Shown here one piece after another: positions 8,608-14,316 of a stretch of DNA of 64,000 nucleotides; the stretch's first letter is position 1, and each line of letters begins with the position of its first letter. A program made the position numbers and the translations under genes. The DNA comes from Fen-549 sp050011315 (lineage in GTDB: Bacteria; Actinomycetota; Thermoleophilia; Gaiellales; Gaiellaceae). The stretch lies in assembly GCA_050011315.1 (NCBI GenBank), contig JBEKJI010000001.1, forward strand, positions 186,001 to 250,000, given 5' to 3'. The notes beneath the pieces are model-generated. The model ran no database searches, was not told the DNA's origin, and saw nothing but the letters and a program-made list of their open reading frames with translations.

Positions 8608-9955
8608 GGCTTACCCGCCCGAGATGGTCGAACGGGGTTGTCCCGAGCGACCGGTAGACGTCGATAGTCTCGTCGTCGTATTCATAGCGCTCAATAAGCG
8701 CGTCGATGATAACCATGGCCGTAAGCGCGGCAACGGCGGCTACGGCGGCCGGCGAAGCGTTGTTCACCGGGGCTGAGCAGCCGGGCTCGAGGCCGAACGA
8801 TTCCTCCCCACGCGGGATCGACAGATACCGCTCGTCTCTACTTCGTGCGTAGATCGGTGTGTCACCCTCGCGACCCTGGCGGCAGACGCGGGCGACAGCG
8901 CCTTCGCGGAACAGCGCGGCCGAGACCAGCGGATGCGCGGCGTCCTCGCAGATCACCGACAGCATGTGTGTGAACCCGGCGAGGCCAGTGGTGTCGACGA
9001 CAAGGTTGCCCTTCTTTAGGTAGTCGAGCAGATCGTCCGGCTTCCAGCTCGTCGTCTTGAATTGCCGGACGGTCGTCCATGGCACACGCTCGGGCACGAG
9101 CAGCTTCGTAGCCTCGGCCTTGTTCCACCCGACTGCTGCTCTCGGTGCAGCGTGTCGCACGACGTTACTCGGTCGCAGCGGTTCACGGTCGATCAACGCC
9201 AACGCGCCGATCCCACACTCGGCCAATCGCAGCGCAACGTTCGAACCGATGGCGCCGATACCGAGGATGGTAACGCCTTTCCCCTGCAACTCGGCAAAAT
9301 CTCGCCCGGCGCGGCGCGCGAGATACGCGATGTCGGTCGGCGCGATTTCGATCGCCGTTGCGACTAGTTCACGGCGCTCCCGACGCAGACAGACGACAAG
9401 CGCGTTGCGGACGCTACGATCGTCCCAGATAAGAAGGACGATGCGCTCTTCTCCCGCGACGAGGTCGCGAAGTCGCGCTGTAAGGAAACGGCGCTGTTTG
9501 GGCGTGAGCACATCACGCAAGGAGTCGAAGTCGCGCGGGGGCGCACCGTCGAGCGAGACAAAGTACCAGCTGCCTTTCACGCTCCCACCCTGGCTTGGCT
9601 TCCCGAGCGCGAGGACGGTAGCGGCGTCGTTCCAGGCGCCGACAAGGCGCCCTTTGTACCCAGGGCGTGCCCACGGCGCCAGCTTTGTCAAGTCGACGGT
9701 CGCAAAGCCGGGGCGTGTCGACGCGAAGTAGAGATGAGCGTCGAGGACCGGGTCGTTAGGAAATCCTTGCTCGGCCTCAACGACCCAGTCGGAGACACGC
9801 TTCTCGAAACCGTTGAGCGTCATCCACTGCCGGGATGGATCGCCCTCTTGCCACAGGCAGACCTCTCCGCCGGCGTTTACGTGCCCCGTCGCCATCCCCT
9901 CGACGAAGATTCGCGGATGGCGAAACGGCCAACCGTTCTCGAACTGGAGCCTCAT
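8600..9955 (-). CDS. cap2: CBASS Cap2, E2-E1 ubiquitin-transfer-like fusion
   Basis: 451 residues from the first ATG. The E2 part holds HPRIF, GHVNAGGEVCLW with the probable catalytic Cys. The E1/ThiF part has GVTILGIGAIGSN (ATP-binding glycine loop), LIDREPLRPSNVVRH, and PGCSAPVNN, whose Cys is a candidate E1 thiolate. Known Cap2 proteins attach the CD-NTase C-terminus to a cellular target and thereby prime it. Coding clearly continues upstream of the ATG in the same frame to about 10081 (FQGELIKIGFEP, ELREWRGPL: an E2 N-terminal strand with its Trp-x-Gly), yet that stretch has no ATG, GTG or TTG. CTG at 10051, with AAGGCGAG before it, is the best visible start. The true protein is therefore likely longer than annotated. 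Confidence 0.85.
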   Translation of the reverse strand: MRLQFENGWPFRHPRIFVEGMATGHVNAGGEVCLWQEGDPSRQWMTLNGFEKRVSDWVVEAEQGFPNDPVLDAHLYFASTRPGFATVDLTKLAPWARPGYKGRLVGAWNDAATVLALGKPSQGGSVKGSWYFVSLDGAPPRDFDSLRDVLTPKQRRFLTARLRDLVAGEERIVLLIWDDRSVRNALVVCLRRERRELVATAIEIAPTDIAYLARRAGRDFAELQGKGVTILGIGAIGSNVALRLAECGIGALALIDREPLRPSNVVRHAAPRAAVGWNKAEATKLLVPERVPWTTVRQFKTTSWKPDDLLDYLKKGNLVVDTTGLAGFTHMLSVICEDAAHPLVSAALFREGAVARVCRQGREGDTPIYARSRDERYLSIPRGEESFGLEPGCSAPVNNASPAAVAAVAALTAMVIIDALIERYEYDDETIDVYRSLGTTPFDHLGRVSLD

Positions 9956-10082
9956 CGTCGTCTCGGACGTGAGACTCCGAAGCGGAGTGAACAGCGGTCC
10001 GCGCCATTCGCGTAGCTCAACGTCGACGGGCTCAAAGCCGATCTTGATCAGCTCGCCTTGAAAGCGCTCAAGGCTCGGAACG

Positions 10083-11102
10083 TCAAGAGTCGCGACCGGC
10101 GAAACTTCCCGCCTCCTCCGAACCGACTGCGGCGACGGCCCTCACCCGCTTTATTGCCTGGCCGCGCTCGTCGCAGCCCGGCGGGAACTCGAAGCACGGT
10201 CCACGATCGTTGTTCCCGAGGATCTGCCGCCACCGCAGGGCCGCCTGGCAGCGCTCGAGTCGAAGCGCCTCCTCAGCGTTCGTCGCAAGCCCCGCGAACA
10301 CTCGGGCGGCGTGCGATACGTCGGCGGGCTCGGGCGCGGGACGGTACGGCCGACCGAGTACGGGATCGATATTGGGCCCGCCAGACGCCAGCTGCGTTGC
10401 GACGACCCGCAGCGTCTTGGCGAATATCTCAGCGAAACAGTCGCCCGAAACCGCACCGATCTCGAAAGCCCAGTAGCCGAGGATCTCAAAGTAGAACCCT
10501 CCGGGCTTACGGTCATCGAGGTGATGTTTGCGCGCTTGGCGAAGGAGCTTCACCGTAGGCACGTACGCCCCCTGCGTGCCCACAGTCGGTGTTTTATTTC
10601 GCTCCAAAGTCAGGTCGGCGAGTCTCTCGGGGTCCGTTTCGACCCACCGCTCCTCGATGTTCGCGCTCAGCCAGAGCTCAGTATTGTGTCGAGGAATTGC
10701 CCAGCGCTCACCCATCCGAACTGCTGGCACTACATCGACTGAGAACCCGTCGCCATCGAAATCGAAGTCGACTTTGATCGAGCGAGACTGGGCCTTTACA
10801 CGGTCGCCGTAATACGCGACGAGAACATCCCGCACGACGCCATAGACCGTGCCGGGTTCGGCGTTCCGGGTGTTGAGAGCCGTGAGCTTTGCGAAAACGT
10901 CAACGTCCTTGCCGGGGTAGATCCCGGTGTGACGAGCGTAAGAGCCGATCAGCGCCGTAACGATCCCCCACTCTTTGAGCTTCGGATCGGCCTCGAGAAC
11001 GCTGCGTATCTCCTCATGCGCCTTGACCGCACGGTCACGTTTGGGGCCGCTTATCTCAATCCTGGTGAGTGCCCCGTCGAACTGCGCCTCGAGTTTTTCC
11101 AT
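10083..11102 (-). CDS. CBASS CD-NTase (cGAS/DncV-like nucleotidyltransferase)
   Basis: 339 residues. The nucleotidyltransferase core is visible: GSYARHTGIYPGKDVDVF gives the GS motif and paired Asp residues, and FSVDVVPAV supplies the third Asp. A helical C-terminal OAS-like region follows (VPTVKLLRQARKHH). In CBASS this enzyme senses infection and makes cyclic oligonucleotides that switch on the effector; here Cap4 downstream would be the receptor. The C-terminus (GSFAGRDS) is the expected site of Cap2-mediated conjugation. Its TGA at 10083-10085 is followed by C. The E2-coding frame of cap2 overlaps this region in the +1 frame. Product identity cannot be read from sequence alone. Confidence 0.9.
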   Translation of the reverse strand: MEKLEAQFDGALTRIEISGPKRDRAVKAHEEIRSVLEADPKLKEWGIVTALIGSYARHTGIYPGKDVDVFAKLTALNTRNAEPGTVYGVVRDVLVAYYGDRVKAQSRSIKVDFDFDGDGFSVDVVPAVRMGERWAIPRHNTELWLSANIEERWVETDPERLADLTLERNKTPTVGTQGAYVPTVKLLRQARKHHLDDRKPGGFYFEILGYWAFEIGAVSGDCFAEIFAKTLRVVATQLASGGPNIDPVLGRPYRPAPEPADVSHAARVFAGLATNAEEALRLERCQAALRWRQILGNNDRGPCFEFPPGCDERGQAIKRVRAVAAVGSEEAGSFAGRDS

Positions 11103-11199
11103 CGTGAGCCTCCGGCCACGTACCTGGCTTCTGCAGCTGGCTGTAGCTACACATCAGAGATAGCAAACCCGTCGGACGGAGGCTCAGCACGAAAACCTT

Positions 11200-11643
11200 T
11201 TAGGCCGCACGTAGGCAGTAGAGCCCTGAGCGGGGCCTGACTGATTCGACATTGGGTGCGCGAGCGATCTGCGTGAGGAAAGTCGCCAGCGGATCCTTTC
11301 CCGCTACGCGGAGGCCAGCGTCTAGGAGAAGGTCGTACCACTCCCTATAATGCACGACCGAACCTACGCCCTTCTTTTCGCGCAGGACCTCCACCGCTAT
11401 CTCGCGCAACCTTTGCCCGCGCAGTTCACCATGCATTTCGAGGGAAAGCTGGGGAGCCAGCCCCAGCATCTCGTCCATCTGGCGAAGAAACCGCGAGGTC
11501 TCTTCCACGTCGGCGTCGACCCGCTCGACAAACTCGTGCAGCCGCCGCGACTGATCGCGCAGAGCAATAAGACGAGCCGCCACAATCTCCCGCTCTTGAA
11601 CCACTACGGCGCGTACGTGCTGCGAAAGACGGGCCACTGTCAT
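11200..11643 (-). CDS. Coiled-coil plus HARE-HTH-like winged-helix protein, first gene of CBASS operon
   Basis: 147 residues. Residues 1-65 form a heptad-rich helix (VVVQEREIVAARLIALRDQS, VERVDADVEETSRFLRQM). Residues ~75-147 resemble a HARE-HTH/winged helix: GQRLREIAVEVLREKKG, HYREWYDLLLDAGLRV, PLATFLTQIAR, and a terminal strand RPRSGLYCL. HARE-HTH domains occur in chromatin and restriction proteins as DNA-binding modules. Located 97 bases before the CD-NTase on the same strand, it could be a CBASS regulator or a DNA sensor. It is not one of the standard Cap proteins I recognise. No Shine-Dalgarno is seen; a TAAAGT -10-like box sits seven bases before the ATG, consistent with leaderless start. 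Confidence 0.65.
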   Translation of the reverse strand: MTVARLSQHVRAVVVQEREIVAARLIALRDQSRRLHEFVERVDADVEETSRFLRQMDEMLGLAPQLSLEMHGELRGQRLREIAVEVLREKKGVGSVVHYREWYDLLLDAGLRVAGKDPLATFLTQIARAPNVESVRPRSGLYCLRAA

Positions 11644-11650
11644 GGGCGGG

Positions 11651-11656
11651 ACTTTA
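11651..11656 (-). promoter_or_regulatory. Possible -10 box of the CBASS operon
   Basis: Reads TAAAGT on the minus strand, seven bases before the first operon ATG, with no ribosome binding site between. Leaderless expression is common in Actinobacteria; no clear -35 is seen. Confidence 0.35.
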
Positions 11657-11702
11657 GGGCGGCTGGCGGACGAGATCGTCTACTACTCGCGCTCCCTTTG
11701 CC

Positions 11703-11753
11703 GCCGCGACCGACATGCGCGGGCGCGGCTCACCCACGCCCCTCGGACACCCG
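11703..11753 (+). repeat. REP-like element, copy A
   Basis: Hairpin GCCGCGACCG-loop-CGGGCGCGGC followed by CTCA and a tail with ACGCCCCTCGGACACCCGC. Same family as the copies at 12379, 12556, 26245 and 47710. Intergenic, between the CBASS operon and ssrA. Confidence 0.65.
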
Positions 11754-11811
11754 CTACTTCAGCCCCTGGCCCGAAAAACCGGCCACGGCGCCAAACGCCA
11801 GTCCCCCACGC

Positions 11812-11950
11812 TCCTCGCTTTCTCGGGGCGCCGCTGGCGGTGCGAGCCCGGAGAGCACAGTGTTACCAACACGGGCTCGGAGAGGATCGTGCCGCCAGCG
11901 GCGTCAGGGTCATCGCGCTTGACGCGATGACCCGTCCGAGAAAGCGAGGA
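11812..11950. repeat. 139-bp nested palindrome abutting the ssrA 3' end
   Basis: Outer arms TCCTCGCTTTCTCGG (11812-11826) and its exact complement (11936-11950). Next arms are CGCCGCTGGCGG (11829-11840) and its complement at 11892-11903, then CGAGCCCG (11843-11850) against 11872-11879. The right half also holds an independent 11-bp perfect hairpin (11907-11933, loop CTTGA). The outer arm ends at the base next to the mature tmRNA 3' end. It may be a strong ssrA terminator or a palindromic mobile element at a favoured insertion site. Confidence 0.75.
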
Positions 11951-12307
11951 TGGAGGCGGCGGGAATCGAACCCGCGTCCGTCGTCGTTCCGACCGAGCGT
12001 CTACAAGCTTGTCCAGCGCTTTGATTTCATCCGGTGGCCGGCTCGCTGGCGGCCTACCGCCGAACTAGCCCTCCTGAGTGGTCGCGCCGCGGGCGAGTGG
12101 CTCTCCCTTGGTGCCGAGCCCGTTTGTTGACGCCGCTACCCGAACCACGGGCCCAATTCGGAGCGACGCGTCACCTATTTCTAGGCAGCGAGTGCGAGTT
12201 CGTTATCCGCACTTACGTTGTTTTCCCGGTTGATTAACGAGGCCAACCGGGGACCTCGGCTTGCAGCTCGACCGGAGAACCGACCACGTCGAAACCTGAT
12301 CGCCCCC
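11951..12307 (-). ncRNA. ssrA: tmRNA
   Basis: About 357 nt. The 5' end begins GGGGGCGATCAGGTTTCGAC; its first seven bases pair with CGCCTCC near the 3' end, including the tmRNA-type G-U third pair. The T-arm GCGGGTTCGATTCCCGC is at 11959-11975; CCA is not encoded. The tag reading frame ends ENNVSADNELALAA then TAG, with the ALAA degradation signal; the exact resume codon was not fixed. tmRNA with SmpB (encoded nearby) rescues stalled ribosomes and tags nascent chains for proteolysis. The first ~25 nt plus the promoter region are repeated 199 bp upstream. Confidence 0.95.
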
Positions 12308-12341
12308 GTATGTTCGTTCTCTTTGATTGTAGCCGCGTCCC
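12284..12341 (-). repeat. ssrA 5'-end/promoter direct repeat, functional copy
   Basis: 58 bp covering the first bases of tmRNA and about 34 bp upstream (including TACAATCAAAGAGAACGAAC on the minus strand). An exact match occurs at 12483-12540. TACAAT could be a promoter box for ssrA, but lies about 20 bp before the mature 5' end. Confidence 0.9.
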
Positions 12342-12378
12342 GAAAGCCGGCTACTGATCTTGCAATGTCAGGCCCGCC

Positions 12379-12404
12379 GTCGCGACCGGCGTGACGGGCG
12401 CGAC
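12379..12404 (+). repeat. REP-like palindrome, copy B
   Basis: GTCGCGACCG-loop-CGGGCGCGAC; the outermost pair differs from other copies (G-C kept with T/A exchange), preserving the stem. Confidence 0.65.
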
Positions 12405-12430
12405 TCATAACGGCTGTCCCTCAGATCCAC

Positions 12431-12476
12431 CGACGGAAATCGTCATGCTCCCCGAAGGGGAGCGGATTTCTGTCGG
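12431..12476. terminator. Relic hairpin in duplicated unit
   Basis: Stem CGACGGAAATC against GATTTCTGTCGG with inner stem CTCCCC-GAA-GGGGAG. Same architecture as the J-gene terminator at 12618, but not next to any stop codon, as expected for a duplicated terminator. Confidence 0.6.
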
Positions 12477-12482
12477 CTACGG

Positions 12483-12540
12483 CCACGTCGAAACCTGATC
12501 GCCCCCGTATGTTCGTTCTCTTTGATTGTAGCCGCGTCCC
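12483..12540 (-). repeat. Duplicate of ssrA 5' end and upstream region
   Basis: Identical over 58 bp to 12284-12341, including the tmRNA 5' acceptor strand and D-region start. No tmRNA body follows, so this is an incomplete gene copy; a transcript from it would read into the true ssrA. Confidence 0.9.
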
Positions 12541-12555
12541 AATACGAGATCCGCC

Positions 12556-12581
12556 GCCGCGACCGGCGTGACGGGCGCGGC
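12556..12581 (+). repeat. REP-like palindrome, copy C
   Basis: GCCGCGACCG-GCGTGA-CGGGCGCGGC followed by CTCA, AACGC and CCCCCGG, matching the family tail. Confidence 0.65.
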
Positions 12582-12617
12582 TCACAAAACGCAATCCCCC
12601 GGATCGCTTTTCTCTTA

Positions 12618-12664
12618 CCGTCGGAAGTCGTCATGCCTCCCGAAGGGAGGCGGACTTCCGACGG
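12618..12664 (-). terminator. Hairpin terminator of the J-like gene
   Basis: Perfect outer stem CCGTCGGAAGTC with GACTTCCGACGG and inner stem GCCTCC-CGAAG-GGAGGC, ending four bases from the J-like gene stop codon. No long T run, so it may act as a terminator or 3' stabiliser. Confidence 0.6.
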
Positions 12665-12668
12665 AAAC

Positions 12669-13310
12669 TTAGATCCCGACGGCCACGAGCAGCACGACGA
12701 ACCAGACCCAGAAGGCCACGATCACCGCCTCCGCGCCCCAGGTCACCCAGACCGCCACGTCCGTGAACTCGGACAGTCGGCTGGCGGCCTCGATCTGCGC
12801 CAGCGCCGCCGGATCGACGCCGGTTCTCGTCTCCAGGACGCGCAGCCTTCTTTCGGCCTCGCGTCCGCGGGCGGCGATCATCAGCACGATCAGACCGCAG
12901 GGAGCGGCGACCGCGCTGGCCACGATCATCGTCGTCAAGAGCGTGTCTCCAAACTCGGTCGAGTTGGTCAGAAAGGCGCTGTTGGCAATGCCGGCAAGAA
13001 CGAGGACGAAGGCCGCCAGAATGACCGGCACCGTGAGAAGCGCACACAGATAGGCGCGCCAGGGAAACCCGGGGGCGAACACGGGCGTCTCCTCGACCGG
13101 GGCCGCGAGCAGCCGGTCGTAGGCAAGGCGCGCGTCCATGTCGAGAAGCGTGGAGCGCGCCTGCTCGATGATCTGCAGCCAGTCGGATGCGAGCGGATCG
13201 CGAAGCGCGAGCTGGGCTTGCCAGTGCTCGAACAGCGTCTGCGACGCAAGATCGATATCGCTAGACGAGGCATCGCGCCAGACGCCGAGTATCTCGTAGT
13301 AGTTGCTCAT
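12669..13310 (-). CDS. Degenerate J-domain membrane protein
   Basis: 213 residues. The N-terminus SNYYEILGVWRDAS, a helix of ~30 residues and a DMDARLAYDRLL end look like a DnaJ J-domain, but the helix II-III loop reads LALRDPLASD and lacks the HPD motif essential for stimulating DnaK. Three to four membrane helices follow (RAYLCALLTVPVILAAFVLV, TMIVASAVAAPCGLIVLMI, a C-terminal WVTWGAEAVIVAFWVWF). It is therefore a J-like protein probably without co-chaperone activity. It sits between smpB and ssrA on the same strand, 44 bases after smpB. Role unknown. Confidence 0.65.
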   Translation of the reverse strand: MSNYYEILGVWRDASSSDIDLASQTLFEHWQAQLALRDPLASDWLQIIEQARSTLLDMDARLAYDRLLAAPVEETPVFAPGFPWRAYLCALLTVPVILAAFVLVLAGIANSAFLTNSTEFGDTLLTTMIVASAVAAPCGLIVLMIAARGREAERRLRVLETRTGVDPAALAQIEAASRLSEFTDVAVWVTWGAEAVIVAFWVWFVVLLVAVGI

Positions 13311-13354
13311 GGGCAGAGAATCACATTCGCTCCGGCTGGTACTCGCTAATTGCC

Positions 13355-13828
13355 CTACTCATGCTTATCTTGAGCTCCTTTGAGCGCCCGCTCGATCTCC
13401 CGCTGCGCGTCGCGGCGGGCGATGTCCTCGCGCTTGTCTCGACCCGCCTTGCCGCGCGCCAGCGCCAGCTCGACCTTGGCGCGCCCGGCCTTGAAGTAGA
13501 GCCGCGTCGCCACCAGTGTCAGGCCCTTCTCGCGCAGCTCGCCGCCGAGCGAGGCGAGCTGATGGCTGTGCAGCAGAAGCTTGCGATCGCGGTCGGGGTC
13601 GTGCGAGCCGAGCGAGGCCTGCTCGTAGGGGGCGATGTGGGCGCCGATCAGCCAGGCCTCGCCGCCACGGATCTCGGCGAAGGCTCGGGTCAGGCTCGCC
13701 TGCCCCTGCCGAAGCGACTTGACCTCGCTCCCGGTCAGCACCAGCCCGGCCTCGAAGCGCTCGAGCAGGTGGAAGTCGTGGCGGGCGCGCCGGTTGTCGG
13801 CGATCAGCTTCTCTCCGCGTCCGGGCAT
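13355..13828 (-). CDS. smpB: SsrA-binding protein SmpB
   Basis: 157 residues, normal family length. Characteristic segments: NRRARHDFHLLERFEAGLVL, TGSEVKSLRQGQASL, LLLHSHQLASL, KVELALARGKAGRDKREDIA and a basic C-terminal tail ending DAQREIERALKGAQ. SmpB binds the tRNA-like part of tmRNA and delivers it to stalled ribosomes; its tail probes the empty mRNA channel. ssrA lies about 1 kb downstream on the same strand, a common linkage. The protein is cytoplasmic. Confidence 0.97.
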   Translation of the reverse strand: MPGRGEKLIADNRRARHDFHLLERFEAGLVLTGSEVKSLRQGQASLTRAFAEIRGGEAWLIGAHIAPYEQASLGSHDPDRDRKLLLHSHQLASLGGELREKGLTLVATRLYFKAGRAKVELALARGKAGRDKREDIARRDAQREIERALKGAQDKHE

Positions 13829-13905
13829 GGAACGATTGTAGGCGGAGCGCTATCCCCCTTCTGCGCTATTGCAGGTTAGGCCGAGAACAGGCAAATATCG
13901 AAAGC

Positions 13906-14316
13906 ATGCGGTCGTCTGCGGCAGACCTGCGATTTCGAGCTGGGAAAGAGGCCGGCTTCACCCTGGTCGAGCTTTTGGTCGTGCTCGTGATCATCGGCGT
14001 CCTGGCCGGGATCGCCGTCGTCAGTTATGTCGGTTTCCGCGACCGCTCGAGCCGTTCGGCCGCAAAAGCGAACGTGCGCTCGGTTATCCCGGCGCTCGAG
14101 GCCTTTCACACCGATCAGGACACCTACGTCGGCGCGACGCTGACGGTGCTACGCACCCAGTACGACTTGCAGATCGACGACAGCGCCGCTTCCCGCTACA
14201 AGATCGACGACCTGACCGACACCTCCTACTGCCTCCAGAACCACATCGGCGACTGGTACGCCTGGATGACCGGTCCGGGCGAGCCGATCGACGTCGGCAG
14301 CACGAGCCACTGCTAG
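13906..14316 (+). CDS. Type IV pilin-like (type II pseudopilin) protein
   Basis: 136 residues. A short basic leader (RFRAGKEAG) is followed by FTLVELLVVLVIIGVLAGIA, the prepilin peptidase motif with Glu at +5 and the N-terminal membrane helix. The soluble domain has two Cys (YCLQNHIGDW and the terminal SHC), likely a disulfide. No pilus assembly genes are nearby, so this is an orphan pilin. It is convergent with rnr and the two genes overlap by four bases at their stops. A function in DNA uptake or adhesion is possible but not shown. Confidence 0.8.
   Translation: MRSSAADLRFRAGKEAGFTLVELLVVLVIIGVLAGIAVVSYVGFRDRSSRSAAKANVRSVIPALEAFHTDQDTYVGATLTVLRTQYDLQIDDSAASRYKIDDLTDTSYCLQNHIGDWYAWMTGPGEPIDVGSTSHC

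Larger units (their letters stand above)
12308..12668. other. Intergenic tandem-duplicated region between ssrA and the J-like gene
   Basis: No gene supported. It contains two ~190-200 bp units, each made of an ssrA 5'-end copy, a REP-like GC palindrome and a terminator-shaped hairpin. The units are diverged outside the 58-bp identical block. Confidence 0.7.

Noticed and set aside
10082..10090. Programmed +1 frameshift joining CD-NTase and Cap2 (TCT TGA C), similar to prfB
   Set aside because: The slip would move a serine tRNA from UCU to CUU with poor re-pairing, and fusion would block the CD-NTase C-terminus that Cap2 must conjugate. A non-ATG start or reinitiation is simpler.
3163..11950. 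ssrA-type attachment site pair bounding the defence island
   Set aside because: The tmRNA 3' end near 11951-11975 was not found again at the far side (around 3160-3240 or 6490-6610), and no integrase is present.
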